Origin: CAZOWL01 sp964583605
GTDB taxonomy: Bacteria > Pseudomonadota > Gammaproteobacteria > Chromatiales > Chromatiaceae
Length of the DNA: 24,965 nt
Assembly (NCBI GenBank): GCA_964583605.1
Contig: CAZOWL010000066.1
Coordinates: 1 to 24,965 of the forward strand
Direction: 5' to 3'
A model generated the notes under the pieces. The model did no database searches. It saw only the letters and a list, made by a program, of their open reading frames with translations, and was not told the DNA's origin. A program made the translations under genes and the position numbers. Position 1 is the stretch's first letter. Each line of letters opens with the position of its first letter. Below are positions 1-7,598 of the stretch, piece by piece.

Positions 1-124
1 GCACAATTCCTCATTATGTGTTCATCTCGAATCTTCCACGCGCCCTTGTGCTCCTCAGACTTGTGGGTAAAGATCAGCCCAGAGGGCGAGGGAGCAAACG
101 TGCTGCGCGAGTCTCATAGTAAGA

Positions 125-748
125 CTAGCCGCTTTTGTCCGAGTTGTCGTCGATCAGGCTAGCCACGACCGCACCGAACGACTCGGTCGTGTAGCGGAAT
201 ACTCGAAGGGTGTCTGACCAGTGGCCGGAAGGCAGTCCGGCCTTCAACCGCAGATGCTCGAGAAACCGAGCCGGATCGGGCAGTTGCTCCCAAACGGCTG
301 GCAGAAAGGTGCCGCGGCGGCGGCCGTCCTCGAGGATGAGGCCGTCAATCCCCGGTCGGACGGCTGCGAGCAGCTCGACCTCGGAACCACATGGCAGAGG
401 CTCAGCGGGGCTGAGCACCGAAAGATGCACCTCGAGTCCTGTGAGCTCGGCCGCCGCGAGCCTCGGGAAACGGGGGTCCTCGAAGGCGGCGGCGAAGGCG
501 TTCTGGGCAACGTCCTCGATCAATGGTCGCACCGCTTCCAGGACGCCGATGCAGCCGCGCAATCCCTGGCTGTGCTTCAAGGTCACGAAGGTCGCGCGCT
601 CTGCCGACAAGGGGACGGGATAGTCGCCGGGCGACGGTCGCAGGGGCGCGCCATTGGCCAGCCCGTGCTCGATTGAGCGCACGGCGAGCGCGAGCAGCGC
701 TCGGCGATCCGCAGCGGAATAGACCGCCGAGGCGTCAATGGAAGACAT
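125..748 (-). CDS. AmmeMemoRadiSam system protein A (AMMECR1 domain)
   Basis: This is a 207-residue protein of the AMMECR1 family. The family signature LRGCIG is at residues 63-68, and a second conserved block, GTFLPAVWEQ, is at about 146-155. The protein is soluble, with no signal peptide or membrane segment. AMMECR1 proteins occur from archaea to humans; the biochemical activity is not established, though the invariant Cys and Arg of LRGCIG suggest a catalytic or substrate-binding role (inference). The ATG start lies inside the end of the MEMO-like gene, and the two genes overlap by 14 nt, so they are almost certainly co-transcribed and translationally coupled. No strong Shine-Dalgarno sequence precedes this ATG, which fits coupling. 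Together with the MEMO-like gene and the divergent radical SAM gene it forms the three-part AmmeMemoRadiSam set. Confidence 0.93.
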   Translation of the reverse strand: MSSIDASAVYSAADRRALLALAVRSIEHGLANGAPLRPSPGDYPVPLSAERATFVTLKHSQGLRGCIGVLEAVRPLIEDVAQNAFAAAFEDPRFPRLAAAELTGLEVHLSVLSPAEPLPCGSEVELLAAVRPGIDGLILEDGRRRGTFLPAVWEQLPDPARFLEHLRLKAGLPSGHWSDTLRVFRYTTESFGAVVASLIDDNSDKSG

Positions 749-1520
749 AGGCGCCGTAGCCTACGACCTGATCGCGGGGACCCGCGGTGTCGCCAGAATT
801 TCGCAAGTCCAAGGTCCGGGCCTTGAGACCCCGGCGCCGCGCCAGCTCGAGCAGGCCGTTGATCGGATGCCGCCCGCAGGCCTGCTCGTAACCGATGTCC
901 TCGGGTCTGAGGGCCTCGATGGCGGCCGTCGTTGCGGCATCGAGGCGCTGCGCAGTGCGGTAGTCGTGATAGTGGCTCAAGTCTGAGCTGATCACGATCA
1001 GCGTCTCGGGTCCACCCCAGAGGAGCTCGAGGACCTCGGCCACCTCGCTTGGGGTGGCCGTGCCGACGACGAACGGTGCGATGCGAAAATCATCGAGCGC
1101 CTGCAGCAGAAACGGCAGCTGAACCTCCAGACTATGCTCTGGCGCGTGGGCCTCATCCATCACGCGCACCTGTGGCAGCGTCAGCGCGCTGTCGATGGCC
1201 GCGCGGTCGAGATAGACGGGCCCGAGCGGGGTGTCGAAGCGCTCGGCGCTGCTCACCGCGAGTCCTGGAACGTGGATGCGGTGGGCGGGTCCCAGTAGGA
1301 CGATGCGGCTGATCCTGGCGCGCGCCGCGGCCAACGTCGCATAGGCCTGCGCCGCGATGGGTCCGGAGTAGACAAAACCCGCATGTGGTGCGATCAATGC
1401 TTTCGGCGGCGGTGAGTCGACGCGCGCCTCATCCAGATAGCCATCGACGAGTCGTTTCAGCTCAACAGGGTCGGCTGGGTAGAAGAGACCCGCTACGGCG
1501 GGCCGACGAGCCTGCAACAT
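735..1520 (-). CDS. AmmeMemoRadiSam system protein B (MEMO1-like)
   Basis: This is a 261-residue MEMO-family protein, related to class III extradiol dioxygenases. Candidate metal ligands are visible: His46 in APHAGFVYSG, His80 in LLGPAH, His183 in SSDLSHYHDY and Cys215 in ACGRHPI. These match the three-His-plus-Cys set described for human MEMO1, so the pocket looks intact. Redox or metal-dependent chemistry has been proposed for the family; the bacterial substrate is unknown. The ATG is preceded by GGGAGG at a spacing of about 8 nt. The gene is the first of a two-gene unit with the overlapping AMMECR1 gene, and it diverges from the radical SAM gene. A -10-like TATACT lies about 41 nt upstream of the start, but no good -35 is seen. 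Confidence 0.93.
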   Translation of the reverse strand: MLQARRPAVAGLFYPADPVELKRLVDGYLDEARVDSPPPKALIAPHAGFVYSGPIAAQAYATLAAARARISRIVLLGPAHRIHVPGLAVSSAERFDTPLGPVYLDRAAIDSALTLPQVRVMDEAHAPEHSLEVQLPFLLQALDDFRIAPFVVGTATPSEVAEVLELLWGGPETLIVISSDLSHYHDYRTAQRLDAATTAAIEALRPEDIGYEQACGRHPINGLLELARRRGLKARTLDLRNSGDTAGPRDQVVGYGAYVFH

Positions 1521-1560
1521 GAGGAGACCTCCCGCGCCTTTCGTTCGCCGTTGTTGCCCA

Positions 1561-1566
1561 AGTATA
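1561..1566 (-). promoter_or_regulatory. possible -10 element for the MEMO/AMMECR1 unit
   Basis: TATACT is read on the minus strand about 41 nt upstream of the MEMO-like start codon, inside the divergent intergenic region 1521-1769. It matches TATAAT at five of six positions. No recognisable -35 hexamer sits 16-18 nt further upstream, so this is only a candidate. The rest of the divergent region shows no clear operator or riboswitch. Confidence 0.25.
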
Positions 1567-1757
1567 GAGCCGTCGCCGAGAGATTTCGTTCACCACGCAA
1601 TTCTGGCGCGGGACGCGGGTCTGAATCACTGAGATCGGGCTGAAGTGGCGACGAGTGCCCGGAGGCCGCGACGCGGGCCGTAACTGGCTGCCGCTGCAAT
1701 CGTCCAACGTCCTGTTGGCTCAGTCGCAGTCTTGCAGGGCGCAATCCGAGCGTGGAC

Positions 1758-1763
1758 AGGAGG
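1758..1763 (+). promoter_or_regulatory. ribosome binding site deciding the radical SAM start
   Basis: A perfect AGGAGG lies 6 nt upstream of the ATG at 1770. It lies downstream of the alternative in-frame GTG at 1752, so it can serve only the ATG. Confidence 0.8.
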
Positions 1764-1769
1764 GCAATC

Positions 1770-2867
1770 ATGAATGCTGAGCGACTGGGAGATAGTGTCC
1801 CGACACGCTATTGGCACCGGCTTGACGATGGCCGGGTCCAGTGTGACCTCTGCCCGCGTCTCTGCCGCGTCAAGGAAGGCCAGCGTGGTCTTTGCTTCGT
1901 GCGAGCCTGCCAGGGCGGGGAGATCGTGCTGACGACCTTTGGGCGCTCCTCTGGCTTCTGTGTCGACCCGATCGAGAAGAAGCCGTTGAACCACTTCCTC
2001 CCCGGAACACCGGTGCTGTCGTTTGGCACGGCCGGCTGCAATCTGAACTGCCGCTTCTGTCAGAACTGGGACATGAGCAAATCGCGCGAGATGGACACCT
2101 TGGCCGATGCGGCCTCACCGGAGATCGTCGCGCATGCCGCCGCTGCGCTCGGTTGTCGAAGCGTCGCCTACACCTATAACGATCCAGTGACCTTTCACGA
2201 GTACGCGATTGCCGTTGCCGAGGCCTGCCGGGCGCGCGACATCAAGTCGGTCGCGGTGACCGCCGGGTACATCTGTCCCGAGCCGCGTGCAGAGCTCTTT
2301 GCCCGTATGGACGCGGCCAATATTGACTTGAAGGGGTTCAGCGAGGCCTTCTATCAACGTCTGTGCAGCGGCCACCTGCAGCCGGTGCTTGAGACGCTCG
2401 AGTACCTCGCCCACGAGACTCAGGTCTGGTTCGAGCTTACGACGCTGCTGATCCCGGGCGAGAACGATTCCGAGGCCGAGCTCGAGGCGATGACCCAATG
2501 GGTCGTCGAGCATCTGGGGCCGCACGTGCCGATGCATTTCACGGCCTTTCATCCGGACTACAAGATGCGCGATATCCCGCCGACTCCGCCGGCCACCTTG
2601 AGTCGGGCTCGCGCGATTGCCCGCAAGAACGGGGTACGCTACGCCTACACCGGCAACGTCCATGATGAGAACGGCGGTAGCACCTACTGCCATCATTGCG
2701 GCAACAAGCTGATAGGCCGCGATTGGTACGAGCTTTCCGACTGGGCCTTGACGGAGGATGGCCGCTGTGCCAGCTGCGGCACGCCGTGCGCCGGTATCTT
2801 CGAGGCGCGGCCAGGGACTTGGGGCAGTCGCCGGATGCCGGTGCGGCTAAGAGATTACGCCGCCTGA
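1770..2867 (+). CDS. AmmeMemoRadiSam system radical SAM enzyme
   Basis: This is a 365-residue radical SAM protein related to pyruvate formate-lyase activating enzymes. The SAM-cleaving [4Fe-4S] site is CNLNCRFC (Cys90, Cys94, Cys97). An N-terminal cysteine-rich segment (Cys25, 28, 32, 42, 47) precedes the radical SAM core. The C-terminus carries a zinc-ribbon-like pair, CHHC (307-310) and CASC (333-336), typical of this subfamily. The start was set at the ATG at 1770 because AGGAGG at 1758-1763 is ideally placed before it; an in-frame GTG at 1752 lies upstream of that site. The gene is transcribed away from the MEMO/AMMECR1 pair. The three families co-occur widely, so a joint pathway is inferred, but the substrate is unknown. 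A weak hairpin without a T-run follows the stop (2882-2900). Confidence 0.93.
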   Translation: MNAERLGDSVPTRYWHRLDDGRVQCDLCPRLCRVKEGQRGLCFVRACQGGEIVLTTFGRSSGFCVDPIEKKPLNHFLPGTPVLSFGTAGCNLNCRFCQNWDMSKSREMDTLADAASPEIVAHAAAALGCRSVAYTYNDPVTFHEYAIAVAEACRARDIKSVAVTAGYICPEPRAELFARMDAANIDLKGFSEAFYQRLCSGHLQPVLETLEYLAHETQVWFELTTLLIPGENDSEAELEAMTQWVVEHLGPHVPMHFTAFHPDYKMRDIPPTPPATLSRARAIARKNGVRYAYTGNVHDENGGSTYCHHCGNKLIGRDWYELSDWALTEDGRCASCGTPCAGIFEARPGTWGSRRMPVRLRDYAA

Positions 2868-3228
2868 GGGGAGGTCGTCAGGCACCGGCCATCCGGGTGC
2901 GGCCCGAGTGACACAGGATGCCCCGTAGCTGGCTGCCAGGTCCTGTACTGCCGAAGGTCCTCGGCGCTGTTAGCGTGTACGCAAGGTCAGGGATAGCGTA
3001 GAAAATGGCTGCTGCCGCTGCCGCCATTGACACGGGCACACGGCGGCGATGGCTTCCAAAGGAGCGGCGCCGCGTCTATTCTCGAGACCGAGAAACAGGT
3101 GTTAGAGATCGTTTGGATTCAAGCAGCGTCGCGGGCTGTTCGGCGAAAGATAACGAGACGCCAGAGACGCCGCATCAGGAACACCCGACATCAGACGCCA
3201 ACAGCCGGGTCCGACGAGGCCGTCGTGG
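2868..3228. other. gene-poor convergent intergenic region
   Basis: This 361 bp stretch lies between the radical SAM gene and the membrane-protein gene, which converge on it. It contains an imperfect hairpin at 2882-2900 (GCACCGG with CCGGGTGC, one bulge) just after the radical SAM stop, but no T-tract, so it is not a convincing intrinsic terminator. A short GCT/GCC-rich run lies at about 3007-3026. The open frames that cross the region are low-complexity and arginine-rich, lack a good ribosome binding site and run into the antisense of the neighbouring gene. I see no gene remnant that I can name. Confidence 0.5.
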
Positions 3229-4329
3229 TCAATCTGCCTTTGCACGATTACTTGTACGCGGCGTGGCCGGTTCCTCCCGCTTCCCGGACATGCGGACATT
3301 CATGAACTTCCCGAGCAGGTCGAACCAGAAGCTGCTCCCGAGACTCAGTGCTAGAGCAGTGATCAGAAATCCGAGGATCGCGAGCCGGCCGCTCTGGTCG
3401 GGCGGCATCGGCCACCCCATCGGATACCCTGCCTCGACGATCTGATTCACCGCACTGGCGATCTCGGCGTGCGTGCATTCTCGAACCGCCTGCCACTGCT
3501 TGGCGGTCATCTGGCTGCCGGGGTCGCCGCTCGGCGCGCCACAGCGCACGGCCAGCTGTTCCTGAGCAATCGAGCTCTGATAGAAGGCCTGCGCTGCCGC
3601 GACCGCGCGTGCGCGGAGCGCGTCATCTTCCCACAGGCGCTGGGCGATATAGAGAGAATCGGCGTTCAGCAGCACAGCTAACGCGAGAGAGAGGCCGAGG
3701 GCGATGCGCTGACTCTGCTTCTTGTACCAACCGGCGGCACGGTTCATTGTGTTGTCGAAGAGCCCCTCGAGCTCACGTACCGTCACATCGACGACGTCGG
3801 CGGTGTCCTGGAGTCGATCGACGGCCGCGGCGACAGTCTCCCCGAGCGCCTGCCGTACGGATTCGTTTTGCACCTTCTCGAGCAGCTCCGTGGCCGTCCT
3901 GTCAAGCTGCCCGACACGTTCTGCGAGCTGGCCGCTGGTGCTCGCCTCCGCGATGAAACGCGCCAACTGGACGGCTGGGGCGTCCGTGTCGTTTCGCCCC
4001 GAGGGCTGTCTCGCGTCAGCAGCCGCTTTCTTCTGGAGGTCCATCACCGCCAGCGCGAAGCTGCGCGGTGGGATGTACGAGGGCCCCCCGTCGAGCGGCT
4101 TGCCTTCCTCGTCGACGTTGCCGCGAAAGAGGGGAAAGATCAGTGGATGCGTGTAGAAGTCTCGCCTGCGCGGCTCTCCGATCAGCTCGATGATGGCCTT
4201 CTCGAGGTTGCTGGCCCGCCAGTTGAAGGTGGCGGCGAGGAACTCCTGCAATACGGTCACGATGATGCTCAGGACCGTGTACAAGAATACGAGCCCAAGG
4301 GCGACGTCGAGCATGGGGTTGCCGAGCAC
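3229..4329 (-). CDS. unrecognised three-helix membrane protein with coiled-coil-like middle
   Basis: This 366-residue protein starts at GTG, with AGGAGG 6 nt upstream. One hydrophobic segment lies near the N-terminus (about 7-29, followed by LQEFLAATFNWRASNLEKAI), a second at about 209-224 and a third at about 316-336. The C-terminal block ALSLGSSFWFDLLGKFMNVR (327-346) is very distinctive. The region between the first two segments (about 95-200) is Ala/Glu/Gln-rich and probably helical, with regular charged residues. From memory, proteins with this N-terminal helix and a FWFDLL-K-N-R ending occur as hypothetical proteins in many bacteria, but I cannot name the family. The protein is probably in the inner membrane; no enzymatic motif is seen. 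A 7-bp inverted repeat lies just upstream of its ribosome binding site. It follows cobQ on the same strand after 130 nt, with no obvious functional link. Confidence 0.8.
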   Translation of the reverse strand: MLGNPMLDVALGLVFLYTVLSIIVTVLQEFLAATFNWRASNLEKAIIELIGEPRRRDFYTHPLIFPLFRGNVDEEGKPLDGGPSYIPPRSFALAVMDLQKKAAADARQPSGRNDTDAPAVQLARFIAEASTSGQLAERVGQLDRTATELLEKVQNESVRQALGETVAAAVDRLQDTADVVDVTVRELEGLFDNTMNRAAGWYKKQSQRIALGLSLALAVLLNADSLYIAQRLWEDDALRARAVAAAQAFYQSSIAQEQLAVRCGAPSGDPGSQMTAKQWQAVRECTHAEIASAVNQIVEAGYPMGWPMPPDQSGRLAILGFLITALALSLGSSFWFDLLGKFMNVRMSGKREEPATPRTSNRAKAD

Positions 4330-4344
4330 AATGAGCCTCCTCTG

Positions 4345-4375
4345 CCCGGCGGCTCACGCCGGTTCGGGCGCCGGG
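4345..4375 (-). promoter_or_regulatory. inverted repeat in the leader of the membrane-protein gene
   Basis: CCCGGCG (4345-4351) and CGCCGGG (4369-4375) form a perfect 7-bp stem with a 17-nt loop. It ends only 3 nt upstream of the AGGAGG ribosome binding site (4336-4341) of the GTG-started gene. It could influence translation, or be chance in G+C-rich DNA. No T-run follows, so it is not a terminator for cobQ. Confidence 0.35.
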
Positions 4376-4459
4376 TCATAACAGGTTGGGGCAGCCTCTC
4401 TGAGAGAGTATTGACCAAAACTCGCTACCCTGCCCAGTCAGGACTTCTGGCTTCAGCGG

Positions 4460-6040
4460 CTAATAGGCCAATGCGAGCAGGGCGTCGAGATCGAGGTTGG
4501 CCTCGCAGTGGTCGGCCAGGTCTTCGAGCGCGGTCTCGACCCGCGCCTCGAAATTGAGCGCCGAGGCTCGCGCCCCAACTTTTCCCAGCCAGTGGGCGCG
4601 GAAGGTGTCGGAGGCGAACAGGCCATGGAGGTAGGCGCCGGTGACGCGGCCGTCCGCCGAGATGGCACCCTCCGGGCGCATGGCCCGACCCGGCCCGTCG
4701 TCGAGCTGGAGCCACGGCCGCTCAAGGCCCGGTCCGGATGTGCGGCCCATGTGCATCTCGTAGCCGGTGATCCGGCAGCCGCTGTAACGATCGGTGACGT
4801 CGATCTCGATGAGCCGCTTCTCGCCGCCGATCTCGGTCTCGACATCGAGGAGGCTGAGGCCCGGCGTCTCGCCAGGTGTCCCCTCGATACCGAGCGGGTC
4901 GCGCACGACCCGACCGAGCATCTGGAAGCCGGCGCACAGGCCCACGACACGGCCGCCCTGGCGCACATGAGCGAGAATGTCGATGTCCCAGCCCTCCCGG
5001 CGCAGGACTTCGAGATCGGTCCGCGTGACCTTCGATCCGGGCAGGATGACCACATCGGTGTCCCGCGGTATCGGGCGCCCTGGACGGACCCAACGCACAC
5101 TGACGCCGGGCTCGGCGGCGAGCGGGTCGAGGTCGTCGAAGTTGGCGACGCGCGAGAGCTGCGGGACGGCGATGTTGAGGCCGTCGCCGCCGCCTTGTGC
5201 CGGGCGCTCGAGCGCCAGGGAGTCCTCGGCCGGCAGCCGATCGGCCCCGTCGAACCAGCGCAGCACACCGAGCCACGGCCACCCGGTGCGCTCCGTCATC
5301 AGGGCACAGGCCGGCTCGAACAGGGAGAGGTCCCCGCGGAACTTGTTGATGATATAACCGACGACACGTGATCGCTCATCGTCTTCGAGCAGGGCGTGCG
5401 TGCCGACGACGGCAGCAAGGGCACCGCCGCGGTCGATATCGCCAAGGAGGATGACTGGCAGATCCGCGGCCTTGGCGAGGCGCATGTTGGTGATGTCGGA
5501 GGCGCGCAGGTAGACCTCGGCACCACTGCCGGCGCCCTCGACGAGCACGAGATCGGCGTCGGCGGCGATGCGGTGGAAGCTGTCGAGAATCGCCGGCATC
5601 AGGCGCGGCTTCAGCTTGTGGTACTCCCGCGCCCGGCAGTTGCCGAGCACCCGCCCACGCAGCACGACTTGAGAGCCGATCAGCGTCTGCGGCTTGAGCA
5701 GGACCGGATTCATGTGGATCGATGGCGGGGTCTTACAGGCGCGGGCCTGCAGTGCCTGGGCGCGACCGATCTCACCGCGTACCGGGGTGCCATCCGCGCT
5801 CTGCGGCAGGTCCGGATCGCAATCGGCGGCCACTGCCGCGTTGTTGCTCATGTTCTGCGCCTTGAAGGGGCGCACGACCAGGCCGCGGCGTGTGTAGGCG
5901 CGACAGAGCCCGGCGACGAAGAGGCTCTTGCCCACATCGGAGGCCGTGCCCTGGATCATCAGCGCGCGGCCGCGACGCGGGCGACACTCGCTCAGCTCGG
6001 GTAGCTCTAGATGCGGATAGGGGTCGCTGATTTCTGACAT
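4460..6040 (-). CDS. cobQ: cobyric acid synthase (adenosylcobyrinate a,c-diamide amidotransferase)
   Basis: The enzyme amidates four side chains of adenosylcobyrinic acid a,c-diamide, using glutamine and ATP, to give adenosylcobyric acid in the late cytoplasmic part of cobalamin synthesis. The protein is 526 residues from the ATG at 6040. The N-terminal nucleotide-binding segment is MIQGTASDVGKSLFVAGLCR (about 28-47), followed by PFKAQNMSNN and LVEGAGSGAE blocks. The C-terminal class I glutamine amidotransferase domain has its nucleophile Cys369 in VVGLCAGFQMLG and catalytic His472 in AYLHGLF. The reading frame can extend 13 codons further to a TTG at 6079, but neither start has a clear ribosome binding site; the ATG gives a more usual N-terminus. 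The gene follows nuoN by 91 nt with no visible terminator, so read-through from nuo is possible. No other cobalamin gene and no B12-riboswitch-like element is seen. Confidence 0.95.
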   Translation of the reverse strand: MSEISDPYPHLELPELSECRPRRGRALMIQGTASDVGKSLFVAGLCRAYTRRGLVVRPFKAQNMSNNAAVAADCDPDLPQSADGTPVRGEIGRAQALQARACKTPPSIHMNPVLLKPQTLIGSQVVLRGRVLGNCRAREYHKLKPRLMPAILDSFHRIAADADLVLVEGAGSGAEVYLRASDITNMRLAKAADLPVILLGDIDRGGALAAVVGTHALLEDDERSRVVGYIINKFRGDLSLFEPACALMTERTGWPWLGVLRWFDGADRLPAEDSLALERPAQGGGDGLNIAVPQLSRVANFDDLDPLAAEPGVSVRWVRPGRPIPRDTDVVILPGSKVTRTDLEVLRREGWDIDILAHVRQGGRVVGLCAGFQMLGRVVRDPLGIEGTPGETPGLSLLDVETEIGGEKRLIEIDVTDRYSGCRITGYEMHMGRTSGPGLERPWLQLDDGPGRAMRPEGAISADGRVTGAYLHGLFASDTFRAHWLGKVGARASALNFEARVETALEDLADHCEANLDLDALLALAY

Positions 6041-6131
6041 GGATGCATGGCCGAGGGCACCGAGCGGGGTTGCAGCCAACCGGGCGGGCTTTGCTCACCG
6101 GGCATGACCCGAGAGCTGCTCCATTGCGAGG

Positions 6132-7568
6132 CTAACGGAACGCTGTTTGGCAGAGTGATAGGAGCCCAGCCGGGAAGATGCCCAGGCCTAGGACCGCAAG
6201 ACCGTTCACGGATAGGGCGAAACGGACCGGACCCGAGGTCGTCAGTGGTGCCTGCGTCAGCGGTTTGTCGAAGTAGATGTGCCAGATGACGCGCAGGTAG
6301 TAAAAGGCGCCGATGATCGAGAAGAAGACGGCGACGATCGCGATCCAGACAAGACCGATGTCGATGACGGCCTTGAGCACGAAGAGCTTGGCCATGAAGC
6401 CGACGAAGGGCGGCACGCCGGCCATCGAGAACATGATCAGGGCCATCAGCGCCGCGTACCAGGTGTCGCGGTCATTGAGGCCCTTGAGGTCCTCGAGGTT
6501 CTCGGCATCGAAGCCGCGACGACTCAGGACGAGCAGGATCCCGAAGGCCCCAGCCGCCATCAGGGCGTAGACGATGGCGTAGAACATGGCGGCCGCAAAA
6601 CCGGCGTCGGTGCCGGCGAGCAGGCCGAGGAATATGAAGCCGACATGGCTGATCGTCGAGTAGGCCAGCATGCGCTTGATATTGCTCTGCGCGACCGCGA
6701 GCAGATTTCCGAGGGCCATCGACGAGACGGATAGGATGATCAGCATCCCCTGCCAATCGGCGTGGAGCCCGCCCAGGCCGTCGATCAGCAGGCGCACCGC
6801 CAGCGCCAGTGCGGCGATCTTGGGCGCGCTGGACAGCAGCAGCACGACGGGGGTCGGGGCGCCTTCGTAGATGTCGGGTACCCACATGTGGAAGGGCACG
6901 GCGCCGAACTTGAAACCGATGCCGACGACGAGGAACGCGAGCCCAAACACCAGGACCAGGTTCTCGAAGCCCTGATCGGCGACGACCTGCGCGACGCGAG
7001 TGAGCTCCAGCGAGCCGGTGGCGCCGTAGAGCATCGAGACGCCGTAGAGCAGCATCCCAGAGCCGAGGGCGCCGAGCACGAAGTACTTCATCGCCGCCTC
7101 GGCGCCTCTCTTCGAATCACGATCGAAGGCGACCAAGGCATAGAGGCACAGTGCGAGCAGCTCCAGGCCCAGGTAGATGCTCAGGAAGCTGCCCGCGGAG
7201 ACCATGATCATCATGCCCAGCAGCGCAAAGAGGCCGAGCACATAGTACTCGCCGGTCGCCATGTTCCTGTCTCGCAGGTAGTCCCGCGAGTAGACGAAGA
7301 CGAGGACGCCGACGATCAGGATCATCACCTTGAGCGTGTCGCTCAAGATATCGCGGACATAGTGGCCGTTCAGTACGGATCGCGGCTCGCCGCCACCGAC
7401 TAGGACCGTGATCCCGATCGCGAGGAGCAGGCCCAGCAGCGTCAAAAAATGGGTCACCGTTCCCTCTGGCACTTTCTCATAGAGGCCGACGATCAGCACA
7501 GTGCTCGCCAGCGCCAGGATGACGATCTCGGGCAAGACGGGGATCAGGCTCGCGGTATCGAATGTCAT
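6132..7568 (-). CDS. nuoN: NADH-quinone oxidoreductase subunit N
   Basis: This is an antiporter-like proton-pumping subunit of the complex I membrane arm. It has 478 residues, the normal length, and is hydrophobic throughout with many transmembrane segments. Residues expected in the proton path are present: Glu136 in LGLELLALCLYAL and Lys220 in GFKFGAVPFHMWVPDIYEGA, the conserved antiporter loop. It is the last gene of the nuo operon, 30 nt after nuoM. The ATG has only a weak GGAAAA-type ribosome binding site. No intrinsic terminator follows before cobQ. Confidence 0.97.
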   Translation of the reverse strand: MTFDTASLIPVLPEIVILALASTVLIVGLYEKVPEGTVTHFLTLLGLLLAIGITVLVGGGEPRSVLNGHYVRDILSDTLKVMILIVGVLVFVYSRDYLRDRNMATGEYYVLGLFALLGMMIMVSAGSFLSIYLGLELLALCLYALVAFDRDSKRGAEAAMKYFVLGALGSGMLLYGVSMLYGATGSLELTRVAQVVADQGFENLVLVFGLAFLVVGIGFKFGAVPFHMWVPDIYEGAPTPVVLLLSSAPKIAALALAVRLLIDGLGGLHADWQGMLIILSVSSMALGNLLAVAQSNIKRMLAYSTISHVGFIFLGLLAGTDAGFAAAMFYAIVYALMAAGAFGILLVLSRRGFDAENLEDLKGLNDRDTWYAALMALIMFSMAGVPPFVGFMAKLFVLKAVIDIGLVWIAIVAVFFSIIGAFYYLRVIWHIYFDKPLTQAPLTTSGPVRFALSVNGLAVLGLGIFPAGLLSLCQTAFR

Positions 7569-7598
7569 GGTCGTTTTCCGTTCGGTGTCCGTTCTTGC

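Noticed and set aside
1..124. Possible gene end or terminator at the left edge
   Set aside because: Only short imperfect palindromes are present. No coding frame or T-run hairpin can be supported after the AMMECR1 stop.
3005..3445. A 146-codon frame on the plus strand in the gene-poor region
   Set aside because: It is arginine/serine-rich, has no ribosome binding site and no recognisable domain, and half of it is antisense to the membrane-protein gene.
4508..5371. A 287-codon open frame on the plus strand opposite cobQ
   Set aside because: CobQ motifs on the minus strand cover the same DNA; the antisense frame has no recognisable domain.
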